64,000 nt of DNA, taken from Brachypodium distachyon. Its lineage: Eukaryota; Streptophyta; Magnoliopsida; Poales; Poaceae. Each line of letters begins with the position of its first letter. Position 1 is the first letter of the stretch. Below, piece by piece: positions 1 to 10,544 of the stretch. The translations under genes and the position numbers were made by a program. Under the pieces are notes generated by a model. It was not told the DNA's origin. It saw nothing but the letters and a program-made list of their open reading frames with translations, and ran no database searches. The stretch spans positions 28,110,758 to 28,174,757 of the forward strand of contig NC_016135.3 in assembly GCF_000005505.3 (NCBI RefSeq), read 5' to 3'.

Positions 1-772
1 CGTCCTGCCTGTCTGAACTGATATTGATTTCGGGTGAAACGTTTACAAGTTGCCGGGCCAGTTCCCGGGCTTCCTCTCCATGTCTAAGTACCCCTTACTG
101 CTCTCTGCTGGCTGTCTACTGGAACCAACCGACCAACTCACTAACCTACCAACTGTCCAACCTCCTCACCGTCTAACCCCTTTGACTGTTGGCATGGGTC
201 CTCCTTTTATACACAAGGGGATGCCACACGTGCCACGGTGCATGAGCTACAAGTGTCCAACGGGGAGGCATGCAACTCCCCCCGGTGAGTTGGTGGCATG
301 CATGGGTGCCACCTCCGCTGCTAGGGGCCTAAGACCCTAGGGTAGGATTGGACAACCACTGTTCCTTGGATCAGACGGGTAACTACCCGTCGGTCGGCTC
401 GTTTACTACGCCGCGCGCCTTACTCCTTGCCTTGGTGGGACCGCGCGTCCTGCGCCCGCCACGCGCCCGCGTGGCGCTGTGCACTGGGCCCCATGACCCG
501 AGGCGGGAGCACGCGCCCGGGAACCTCCAGTCCCCGCAAGTCGACCCCGGGAAGCACCCAGGCCCAGCGGACCCGGGAACCTCCTCCCGGGAAGCAGCTT
601 CTCGGGAGGTGCCCGGGCGGGAATATTCCCCGAAGCCCCACTAGCCCCTTTCGGGCTGGTAGCTTGCCGGGGAGCTCACAGACGCTCCCCGGGATGAGAC
701 CTCCCCGGGAACCCGGGATAGGGGGCCCACGTGTCACGCAGCGGTGGTACCCCGGGTGCCACTGGTGCGAAA
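1..772 (-). mobile_element. Partial LTR of a Tat-type Ty3/gypsy element, reverse orientation
   Basis: Read on the minus strand this matches the LTR at 20257-21021: both share the TGTCGCACCAGTGG head, a CCCGGG-rich stretch and the AGTTCAGACAGGCAGGACG block. The LTR start lies at about 772 (GGTGCGA, with one change in the terminal CA). A TATA-like box (TATAAAAG read on minus) lies near 204-211. The window edge cuts off the LTR tail of about 210 bases. The sequence after 772 is not Tat internal sequence and has no polypurine tract, so this is a solo or truncated LTR, not the partner of the 20257 LTR, which is in the opposite orientation. It interrupts an older repeat that continues at 773. Confidence 0.8.
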
Positions 773-2000
773 ATGGTCAAAGTGAACTTGCCTTGATAGT
801 AGTTGGTATTCAAACACTCTTCGCAATCACACAGTTCGCTGTCCGAGAAAACTAAACAATACAAACAATGCATACATAAACACACCATAGAAACAAAAGA
901 ACGTGTATGCCATGATGCAATGCAAAACATGTGACAGGAGTGGGTTTATTTTATTTGGGTGATCTACTGGTCCAAAGCAAGGATAATTAAGACAAAAGTA
1001 ATAGGGTTTTTAAACAAAACAAAAGCTAGGGTTTAAACCCTAAAATAAGGATTTATTTGCATCTGCAAAAAAATTTAATTCAAAATATTTATTTCTCTGT
1101 CCCATTGGACAGAGGATAATAAAACAAATTTTTGGGCACTGGTTTCATTCAAAAAGAACTCCTAAATAATTAGTTATGATTTAAATGGTATAAAACCCTA
1201 ATTTGTAATTTGAATGTAATTAAAATACTCAAATTCAAAATCGGACAGTGCCAAAAGATTCTAAAATTCCTAAGGATTCCAAAAAGGTGTGGATCACTAA
1301 ATTTGGCGAAACAGATTTAAAGTTATGATCATTTGAAAAGACAGGGGCTTTTCTGCAAAAAGGCCATTTAATTATTCCGGGGGATTAAAAATTAGATTTT
1401 CATTTTATAAAATAGGTGCCACGTGGCGCGTTCTCATTGGTGCGTATCGGTTCGGTTTAAGTGGATTAATCCGATCTAATCTACACCGTTGAGAAGAAAT
1501 GGACGGACGAGATTGAATATGGGAGCTCACCGGCGAGGTCTAGGGTTCCGGCGACGGAATCCGGCGGTGGCGCGGCTCGGGCGTGGAGGCGGGCGGCGTT
1601 CGGGTGGACTTCAGGCGTCGGGGAGGGCACAGGTGCGTGCGGCGCGGCACGGCGAGGTCGGGGACGCGGTCGGCGGCGCTCGGGGACGACGGGGTCAGCG
1701 CCTAGGACGAAGACGGGCGGGCGGTGGCGCGTCGCGGGCTCCGGCGAGGTTCGGCGTCGACGGGGGCGGTGCTGCAGGGCACGAAACACAAAATGGACCG
1801 CGTCACGGGGTGCGCGCGAGAGAGAGGAGAAGAATGGGGCAAGTGGCTTCGAGGTTTACTCAGGGAGCTCGTCGGCGTGACGCGAAGACGGCGACGGCGC
1901 GGGTGCGGCTCCGGCGAAGAATTCCGGCACCATTAGCTAGATCTTCCATGCGAGTATCACAACAAGCTACGGATATACCACACTTCCCATAGAACGGATA
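773..2000. repeat. Diverged LTR-like repeat, copy related to 7485-8815
   Basis: Several blocks recur in the same order at 7485-8800: TCAAAGTGAACTTGCC (778 and 7490), AATAATTAGTTATGATTTAA (about 1165; compare 8530), CAAAAAGGTGTGGATCA (1280 and 8642), and GCCACGTGGCGCG (1418 and 8767). The two stretches are therefore old copies of one repeat family, probably the inner part of a long LTR. The GC-rich end (1500-1950) opens overlapping reading frames on both strands. These look compositional and I do not call a gene there. Confidence 0.6.
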
Positions 2001-3230
2001 CTAAACATGACATGGTAGGTCAAAAAGCTAATATATAAAACAGATCACAACACCAAGGCCAACTCACAACATGGCACGATTCCGAGATACAATGCACCAG
2101 TCACATCACATACCACAATGAGGAAAAAACATTTGCAAAGGAGAAACACATACAAAACTGTAGCCTCCGGCAGGGTAGCTGCGGTACAACTGCCCCAGCA
2201 CCAATGGAACATCATGAGAAATCACAGCAAAAGAACACAACGGAAGGGCACACAAATTATCAGACTCCGTGTTTGAAGTCATAACCTCGCGAAACAGGGG
2301 GAAATTGCAGCCAACAACAGTTCTGTAACTGACTTCATATTTTCTTAAACTTATCATGAAGTATCATGCTAGTTATTCAGTTATGCAGAAAATATGCATG
2401 GGTGAATGCAAAAGGGTTTTCATGAGAGGACAACATTGACAAAATTAGTGTTCGTGATGTCCTTAGATGGTTACTAAAAAAACTTGTTTGTAAGGATTAA
2501 ACTGTGTCTTAAGTATTCACATCCTTCAATATTTCTCTTCGATGGACTATCCAACAATATTGTATCTTACTGCCCGACAATATCAGTTTTAAAAGATAAT
2601 TCACATAGTAAGCATTAACACTAATCCTCAAATATTCTATACCTCCTTTGAATCTATCAAATTTAAAATCCACATGTCTAACTATTTTATCCAAGTCCGC
2701 CAACTACTCATACACAAGGTCTCATGGAGCTTCCAGTCCAAGAACTAAACATGCAGAGATTATCATAGATATTCACCAGGAAAATCCAATTTCCTAGTCT
2801 ACCTATCCAAAATCAGGAGATTGTCATCTTTGTCTAGCCTACCAATCCAAAATGTTCCAAGTATCACACATCAACCAAATTGAAATGAAAAATCGAGAAT
2901 ATGATATAGAATTGTATCGATTGTCAACCCCTTTTCATAATAATTCCACAAGATTAAAAATCGAACAAGTTCAATTACTTCGACCATACACAATAATAAC
3001 AATCCAAACCCTAAAGATCATGTCCTTGTATAAAGTCAGCCTGCGGACAGCCATAGGGCCAAGACTCATAATCACCTTCTAATTTGTATGCATCTCTAGC
3101 TATAGTGAATTATAGCAGGAGTAGGGTTTCCTCACCGTAGGGCCCCTGAACATGGGCAGATCGTGTGTGCAATCCCTTTCTTGGACATCCGCCGCCTTAC
3201 GCCATGTCTATTAGCCACCCTAGATGGGAT
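2001..3230. other. AT-rich stretch without recognisable genes
   Basis: Only short random open frames occur here. I see no splice-linked coding pattern, RNA gene or terminal-repeat structure. It probably belongs to decayed transposon sequence between the LTR-like repeats on its left and the copia and MULE remnants on its right. Confidence 0.4.
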
Positions 3231-3234
3231 CTGA

Positions 3235-3540
3235 AAGGATCTAGAGGGTTGACTAGAGGAGGGGTGAATAGGTGACTAGAGGAGGGGTGACTAGAAGACA
3301 GGGCATCAGAACGTTATGCAAAATGCGCAGCTCTTTGCCCAAGTCCAAGAATAATGAGACCGGAGTCTCTGGATGCCCTGAGTCTGGAGTCTACTGTGAT
3401 TTTCACACCGAAGTCTCTGGTCTAGTACCTTGGAGTCTCCGGGCTGTTTCTAACAACCACTATGCTTTGGAAGCTATCATTCACCAATGTTGTTGGGAAG
3501 TCTATGGGATGTATATTTGGTATTCTACTAGGTAGATGAT
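3235..3540. repeat. Probable LTR fragment of a copia-type element
   Basis: The stretch contains two close copies of GACTAGAGGAGGGGTGA (3253 and 3276) and recurrent 'gagtct(c/g)(c/g)gg' phrases (GGAGTCTCTGGATGCC, GAGTCTGGAGTCTAC, GGAGTCTCCGGG). Phrases of the kind 'TAGAGGGGGGTGAATAGG' and repeated 'CCGGAGTCTCCGG' are familiar from LTRs of long grass copia elements. No second LTR or target duplication was found, so the call rests on this resemblance only. Confidence 0.35.
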
Positions 3541-3899
3541 TTCCCCATACCTTCCATTGAGCAACCCCTAGAAAAACTACAGGCCCTAGACTGTAAACAT
3601 GAATAATTAAAACACTCACCGATCTTCGATCTTTTATCCTTTTTGAGGTGCTAGCCACCATCTTGTGCTATTCATCGTATAATCTTCGATAGACCTTGAA
3701 ATACTTAGCGCATGGAGTAATCGTGATCCTGTGTTACAGGAATGTCCTGAGCATGGAGTAATCGTGGTGGAAGGACCCTATTCTGTGGAGTTTGACTCTC
3801 TATATGATGTGCCTTGGGGTTCCACCTAGGCGTGCATGGTTTTGATGTACAGATTGGGTTGTTAGAGCAAAACACTGAACTTTAGGTTTTATATGAATG
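3541..3899. other. No gene seen
   Basis: This is unassigned sequence. It contains two imperfect copies of GCATGGAGTAATCGTG (3712 and 3755), a short local duplication. It leads into the decayed MULE coding region. Confidence 0.3.
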
Positions 3900-4620
3900 T
3901 TTAGGGCCTGATGATGATGATGAGTTCTCTATGGAAGTACATCATGGGCTTCATTTGACTCAAGGATGCAGTGTTTCTTGATCAAGTCTTATGTTGGTGA
4001 TCACCATTGTCAGAAGAAATGGGTGATTAAGAGGTGCGCTGAGAACAGTTGGAGTTGAACTTGACCCCATTAGGATGAAGCTGAGTAGGGCAAGAAGGAT
4101 GGCATGGAACATCATTTATGGAGATGAAGTGCAGCAATTCAATATGCTATGGAACTATGGTCATGAACTCAGGTAGTAGCTTCTATGTGAACTTGCTTGA
4201 TGGCTACTTCAGTTCACTGTATGTGTCTTTGGATGCTTCCAAGAGGGGTTTCCTCAGTGGATGCAGGCCATGATATGCCTAGATGGCTGCCACATCAAGA
4301 CTAAATTTGGAGGACAGCTACTCACTGTTGTAGGCATAGACCCAAATGATTGTATATTTCCTGTATCCATGGCAGTGGTAGAGGTAGAGTCTCTAGCATC
4401 ATGGAAGTGGTTCCTAGAGACACTAAAACAGGATTTGGGCATAGACAACACCACTCCTTGGACCATAATGACAGATAAACAAAAAGGACTAATCCCTGTT
4501 GTCCAACAAGTTTTCCCTCACTCTGAGCACAGGTTCTGTGTTAGGCATCTATACTCGAATTTCCAAGGCCACTTCAAAGGAGAAAATCTAAAGGAAATGG
4601 AGAAAATGACAACTTGACTG
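3900..4620 (+). pseudogene. MuDR-type MULE transposase remnant
   Basis: The open part (4261-4617) encodes a MULE-type transposase core. The first catalytic Asp is in ICLDGCHIKTKFGG, the second in TIMTDKQKGLIPV, and the zinc-binding C/H motif in HRFCVRHLYSNFQGHF. Upstream, from about 4070, the usual preceding segment is readable in pieces ([17 protein letters not shown]..., then SSFYVNLLDGYFSSLYVSLD) but is broken by stops and frame changes. The reading ends at a TGA at 4615-4617 before the final catalytic Glu region. No terminal inverted repeats were found nearby, so this is a dead internal fragment of a Mutator-like element. Confidence 0.8.
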
Positions 4621-4998
4621 TAATGACCACAACTATGCAAATGGATCATATTTTAGTCATATATGTGTGCTATCTCAATCTGTGAATTGTATTCACTGAA
4701 TCCCATTTATATGAGTACATGTGAATTCATATTTCAGTCATATAGAAATGGGGAGAGCCTAGGTTCGGCTGAGTTTTCAGCAAAAAGGCCATGACCATTA
4801 TGCTGCCGGTGCCTACGTGGCTGCTGCTAGTGACCAACAAACAAAGATAAGTACCTAGATGGTAGAAGTACCTATTTGTGAACCACAGAATAGTTTAAGT
4901 ATGTATTGTGCATTTTACTCAAAAATAAAATACTTTTTTTAAGAAAAGAATCAAATAGATTAGTGCTATCAAAAGTACTTACATAATTTCATCTTACA
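4621..4998. other. No gene seen
   Basis: This is AT-rich spacer between the MULE remnant and the copia fragment. I see no structure that I can support. Confidence 0.3.
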
Positions 4999-5228
4999 TC
5001 AAGTGATGTTAAAATTGTATTTCTTAATGGTCCCCTAAATGAATTGTTGTATGCTAAACAACCTCCGGAATTCGAGGACCCAAGTTCCCTAACCATGTCT
5101 ACTTACTCCACAAGGCTTTGTATGGCCTCAAGCAAGCCCCACGTTCTTGGTATGATCACTTAAAGGAGTTCCTAGTAGACCGTGGCTTTGAACTTGGCGT
5201 AATTGATCCCACTCTTTTTACTAAGAGA
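4999..5228 (+). pseudogene. Ty1/copia reverse transcriptase fragment, frameshifted
   Basis: The reading begins SSDVKIVFLNGPLNELLY followed by AKQPPEFEDP, the copia RT segment that normally reads 'DVKSAFLNG...QPPGFED'. A single-base frame change near 5090 then gives NHVYLLHKALYGLKQAPRSW and YDHLKEFLVDRGFELGVIDP, the following part of the RT palm. The match stops abruptly at TGTCACGACCCC (5232), which looks like an LTR start. The copia element was therefore probably broken by a later LTR-element insertion. There is no YVDD box or flanking gag/integrase in the window. Confidence 0.8.
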
Positions 5229-5231
5229 GTG

Positions 5232-5765
5232 TCACGACCCCACCTTTTAAATAAAGGTAAGATCCCTGTGTTAATGTGCTAGTCCCTGGATCAATAGCTA
5301 GCACCGCAGTTTAAGATGAAATACCATGCAAATGCGTCAAATATTTATTACTTTGCATGATCCAGACTTTATAATATAACTTCGTTACAACTTGCATAGT
5401 CTCATAAGACTAGCATGATACAAAGATCAGCAGCAGAAAACATTATACATCAATGATCCTCATCATCTTCATGTGCCACATGCAAACATGTTGGTTGCAG
5501 ACTCGAGACCTAACGTATCCTCAATCATCATCAGACAAACCTGCAATTTTGAATATGCAGCCACAAGGGGTCAGTACAATTATGTACTGGCAAATGACAC
5601 TATGGTGGATATATGTGACAGAGACTAACATCTACATGAATATTTGGCTGAGTGGAGTTTTGGCTAAGTTTGCATAAAGCAAGTTTTGTCCTATGACTTT
5701 TCATAAAACATTTTTATCTTTAATAGGTACCACTGATAGAAACCAATGAACCATGTGTCATCTAC
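5232..5765 (+). repeat. Head of an LTR-like repeat (copy 1)
   Basis: It starts TGTCACGACCCCACC directly after the broken copia RT. It aligns with the sequence from about 6120: both contain TGCTAGTCCCTGGATC followed by GCTAGCAC, 'gatccaga', an AACATGTTGG phrase and 'gcagccac..gggtca'. This is one LTR family present twice in tandem, with this copy truncated after about 0.8 kb. Confidence 0.5.
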
Positions 5766-5769
5766 AGTA

Positions 5770-6085
5770 ACGTCAGCATAATCATAGGTTCAACCGTGTG
5801 AATGGTCCCCTACCATGCCATAGATAAGAGCATTTTCATAGGTTCAACCACAAGAGTGGTCCCCTACCATGCTAGAGATAAGTGCATTTTCATAGGTTCA
5901 ACCACTAGGGTGGTCACCTAACATGCAAGAGATAAGAGCATTTTCATAGGTTCAACCCTACCATGCTACAGATAACTACATTTTCATAGGTTCAACCACA
6001 AGAGTGGTCCCCTACCATGCTATTCATGTCAGCATTTTCATAGGTTCAACCATGTGAAGGGTCCCCTACCATGCCACACATACTT
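5770..6085. repeat. Tandem repeat of about 55-60 bp, six copies
   Basis: The phrase CATAGGTTCAACC recurs at about 5786, 5837, 5891, 5947, 5987 and 6039. Most copies are followed by 'gtggtcccctaccatgc' and 'agataagagcattttc'. One copy (around 5950) is shortened. The block lies between the two LTR-like heads. Confidence 0.85.
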
Positions 6086-6099
6086 GTAAGTATCTTCTA

Positions 6100-8815
6100 C
6101 TCCACCAAAATTGAAGCGATCCTCCCCCTTACAGGGTTCGATCTCTGTGCTTACTGTGCTAGTCCCTGGATCGACTCGCTAGCACACACACAGTTTCAAG
6201 ATGTAATATCAAGATACAAAGGTCAAAAGTATATTACATCGCATTGATCCAGAATTTGATAGTACCTTACATATTGCATAACCTCATGTGTTAGCTCAAT
6301 AGAAAAGGAAATCTTGCAGCGGAAGGCAGAAGATACAGGAGTCCCATAAAAACTCCACAGTCGAAACATGTTGGAATGTAAACTCGCAACCCTAACAATT
6401 CGTACCTCACTCTTCACCTGGTTCACCCGCAACATTTAAACCTTGCAGCCACTAGGGGGTCAATACATTGAATGTATTGGCAAGTTCAGCAAAGGGTTAT
6501 AACAGAACCTATCAAGTACATGCAGTATTTGGCAAGGTGGAGTTCAGGCTATTTGCATAAAAGCATCAATGTTTAATCCTATCATTTTTAACCAAAATAG
6601 TTTTGAATTCTATTGGACACGGGGTAGAAACACCCATGCTCCTATTAACCTAGGCACATTGAGTAGAAACATCAATACTCCTACCCAGTTTAAACCATTC
6701 ATTTTATTAGAAAATTGGAATGAGTGAGACCTTCCTTACAGCCCCAATATCTAGTTGCTCATAATTGTCCGTAACCGGGGACACGGCTAAGTACTTAGTT
6801 TGACACTCTCGAGAGGTGGTACACTTTACCCACAAGAAACCGACGTGTTAATCCCTTGCTGTCCTCAGGGTAGAGTAGCAACGGCATCGATTACAGGAAT
6901 TTTCAGAACATATTCCCCCAAACCACCTGAGGGACGCGCCCCCACCTACACTGCTACATACCGATGTCACCTCGGATCTGGGTTCATATTTCTTACATCC
7001 ATCCTGGCAGAGCCCATAATACCATGTGGTTGTACTGGAAGCTACTAAACAGGAAACTAGTCCAGTCTCTGGTTACCCCGGGTGGCATCCCACATTGTGA
7101 CGCAGGCGCTCCCCGAATCGCACGGGGAGACGACCATGGACACTCCCGAATCGCACGGAGAGACGACTCAGCGGGCCCCATAGAAATGGACCTAACGTCA
7201 CGACATCCGAAAACTCAAAGTAGCCCACCCAGGACGGTTCATTGAATTACTTGTTTTGCCATACACTAGGAAAATCATATTGTAATTCAATAGTATCACA
7301 TTGTAATGATACCACCATTGTTTATTTATCATAGCATAGCATTTTACTACTACGATGGCAATTGGCGGTAAGGACATGGCAAGGGTATCCTATACTAGTA
7401 GGAGAAATCATAGCTAGCATAGATACAATAATAATCCTAACAATGCAACTAATAAAATCTAGTGCATAATAAAATAATGGGATGATGATCAAAGTGAACT
7501 TGCCTGATTAGTGTCTTTGTATTCTTCTTCTTTTCGATACTCACAATTACCGCACTCCGTATAATCTATCGCGAAGAACGAAAAGCAATAATAAATAACC
7601 ATTCGAGAACTCCAAATCATAACTCCAAATAAAGAACCAAAGCAATATACAAAGTTCAGATTAAACAGTACCTAACTACTGTTAGGCTGTCCTAGGCATA
7701 GATCTAAGAGGTAGGAACAAGGTTGGGACAAAAGCGGAGTTGGAACGGAATTGATTTGGTAACCTACGGGCTGTTAATAGATACAATTTTCTAGGGGTCA
7801 TGAGCTACTGTAGATTAACTTTGGGAAGTGTACAAAGTGGTCTAGAAATTAGAGATTGGTGTACTCTTGTCACAACAGAAAGAATGAACTGGTTTAAAAC
7901 TATGGGTCAACATGTATGGGCTTTGGAACATTTCTAATCAATAAGACAGTGTTAACAGATACAAAGTTTGGTTGGGCATGGACTAATGTGGCTAAGTCTG
8001 GAATTTAAGTCTATAGGAACTGTTATAACTTAGATAATTTGGCTGTTTGGCATATGGTTCTAATGGGCAGAACATGAAAGGGGTTTTGTGCTACAGGTTC
8101 TTACTAACTACACACTAACTAAAAAAATTGGATTCCTCCCAATAGGATCTACAGAGCAATGTCTATGGGCTTGCAAAGATGGCTAGTCAGATTCTGACAG
8201 ATTAAAGGTAGTAATTTCAATTGAAAATTTACTGGTCCTAATGGTTTCAAAAGACATAGGCCAATGGGATGAATTAACCTATATCTCACAAGCTTTCCAC
8301 ATACACTGGTTTAACCTAAATAGGAGTTGTGAATCAAAATATACAGGCTTACAAAACAGGCTAATCTATAACAAAGTTTCTGTAACTAAAGGCTTAGAAT
8401 TGGCAGTGTGTGGGAAATTGCTGAAGGTACTGTTTTGCAATGATGATGCACTACTGTAGAAGAACTTTGAAAGGTGTTAAAATGATTGGCAGTGTGTGGC
8501 ATTGGTTTCATATTAAAATGATTTTAGATAATTAGTTATCATTTAAGTGGCATTTAAAGCCTTTCTGTAAATTGACCTGGTTTAGATTATTCAAACTTGA
8601 ATTTGGACAGTTCAAAATATTCTACAAGTTGTGACGAATTCAAAAAGGTGTGGATCATAATTTTTGGACAAACGGTTTAAAAGTTACGATGCTTTGAAGT
8701 TACAGGGACTAATCTATAAAAGTGCAATTTTAATCTTAGCCGAAAAAGGAAAGGAAAATCGCTCTGCCACGTGGCGCGACGCGATTGGTCGGGGACTAGG
8801 GTTTACCCCAGGGCG
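6100..8815 (+). repeat. Long LTR-like repeat (copy 2)
   Basis: It runs from the second 'gctagtccctggatc' head (6150) through a segment with CTCGAGAGGTGGTACACTTT (6808) and a duplicated CCGAATCGCACGG(G/A)GAGACGAC (7114 and 7148). It ends with the AT-rich tail shared with 773-1500 and the GCCACGTGGCGCG box (8767). Length and style fit the 2.5-4 kb LTRs of some grass Ty3/gypsy lineages, but I could not confirm LTR ends or a target duplication. No coding sequence is supported inside it. Its right edge abuts the leader of the reading frame at 8948. Confidence 0.5.
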
Positions 8816-8947
8816 GCGCGCTCGGCCGGATTGTGCTCCACCTCGCATTGCTTTAGTTCGTTTTCGCTCGCCGCCGCTTCCACAGAAAGCCTCCGCCTTT
8901 TCCTCTTGCACTCTTGCCAAGCCCTTGTTTTGATTAGCCGTTGTTGG

Positions 8948-10540
8948 ATGCCCATTATCGTTCCGGAGGAGGACCTGTTCGTTGAGGAGGAGATCCAATC
9001 GGGAACCATGCCTCCTTGGGCAAAATCAACGATGACGGAGGCCAAGCTCGAGGCCATGGTGAAGGCCGGCGTGCTCCCGCCGAAGGAGCTGATCGAGTGG
9101 CGCGCGGCCGCCAGAGAGGAGGTGCCGACCCCCAACACCAACGAGGTGGTCGTGCTCGCGCCCTTCTTTTTCCAAGGGTTCTCGCTGCCGGCGCACCCCT
9201 TCCTCCGCGGTCTCCTCTATTACTACGGGCTGGAGCTACACAACCTCAACCCGAACGGAGTACTCCACATCGCCTGCTTCATCACCCTCTGCGAGTGCTT
9301 CTTGGGGCTCCAGCCGCACTTCGGGTTATGGAAGCAGCTCTTCATCGTCCGGCCGCAGCCCAACAAGAACCACCCGGCGATCGTTGGTGGCGCCGGGTTC
9401 CAGCTGAGGAGTGGTTTGGGGAAGATGTACCTGGAGCTTCCTTTCCAGACCTCCAACAAAGGCTGGCATTCAGAGTGGTTTTACTGCTCCAATGTCGAGT
9501 CCTCTCTTCCTCCATTCGGCGGTCAGCCTCCGGAGATGGGTAAGGCATCGTGGACGGAGCCTCCGCAGGATTGGGAACAAGGTGCGGTGGACCTTCTGCT
9601 GCACCAGCTGAGCCTGGCCCTCCAAGCGGGAGTCACCGGAGTCGGCGTCATGTCTACCTTCATCAGCCACCGGATCCAACCCGCGAAGGCCCGAGTGCCT
9701 CCGATGTTCAATTATGCGGCGAGCATGGATGTTACTCGGGAGTCAGCGGAGGTACTCACCAAGGACGAGCTTTGGTCCCGGGTGGCGAAGCTGTTGGCGC
9801 AGGAGGTGAACCTGGATACCTCCCAACACCCCAGGCCTTTCAGCCTGGCGCATCTGCCGACCCCGGTAAGTGTTCGGAGATCTTTTATGTGAGTCTACTC
9901 AGCCCATAACGAGAGCTTAGGAATAAAATTGTTTTCCGGTTGTTTGTAGGAGTTCTTTGACTTCACCTCTCGTCCCCCATTGTCGGAGAACGAGATCCGG
10001 AATCGTCCGGGTTTCGGTCAGTCATTCACTGAGGGCGCCGGGTCCTTTGGGAAGGAGAAAGCGCCAGAAGACGCGCCACCGACCAAGAAGCGGAAGCAAA
10101 CCGCCTTGAGGATCAGCGGCAGTTCGGCGCCAAGTGCCCCAATCCTGACCGCGAGCTCGGGTGCTCCGGTGGGCCCGACTCCGGTGGCGCTTGCATCCGC
10201 CCCGTCTCGAGGTCCCGGTGAACCAAACCGGGGAGCGAGTGCCTGCTCTGGCCTCCCACGTTCCTCCAAGTTAGTATCTTTCTCTGTCCTTCGCTGACCG
10301 TCCGGAGTTAGGGATTCTGACAAGAAGAGCCTGCCTTACGTAGGAAACAGAAGACGGTGATCCCTCGAGGGAAACCGGGTTCCTCGGGCCCGCGCGGTGA
10401 CCCGGTGGGACGGTCCGCGCCAAGTGCGGCTCCGGCCCCGAGTGCCGCCCCTGCGGCAAGCGCTGTCCCGGCCCCAAGCTCCGCCCCCTCGTCAAGCACT
10501 GCTCCGGCTCCGAGCGCCGTCCTTACTCCACACTTCCAAA
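8948..10540 (+). pseudogene. Transposase_28-type gypsy accessory ORF, sense copy, truncated
   Basis: This encodes a 'putative gypsy type transposon' (Pfam Transposase_28-like) protein: an acidic start MPIIVPEEDLFVEEEI, then the typical helical core around PLHPFLRG-like LPAHPFLRGLLYYYGLELH and FFQGFSLP. Exons read in phase: 8948-9865, 9950-10269, and 10344 to about 10535. The donor at 9866 is GTAAGT, the acceptor at 9949 ends TTTGTAG, the donor at 10270 is GTTAGT and the acceptor at 10343 ends TACGTAG. The third exon is an A/P/S-rich low-complexity tail (repeats of APSAAP). It then runs without a stop into sequence homologous to gypsy pol at about 10540, in another frame, so the 3' part, including any coiled coil, is lost. 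It belongs to the same family as the antisense ORF at 16249-19845 but has a diverged sequence. It occupies the place where gag and protease should be. Confidence 0.65.
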
Positions 10541-10544
10541 TAGG

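Noticed and set aside
1489..1992. 167-residue plus-strand frame in GC-rich DNA
   Set aside because: Arg/Gly-rich with equally long overlapping frames on the other strand. It lies inside a repeat shared with 8.8 kb and has no protein resemblance.
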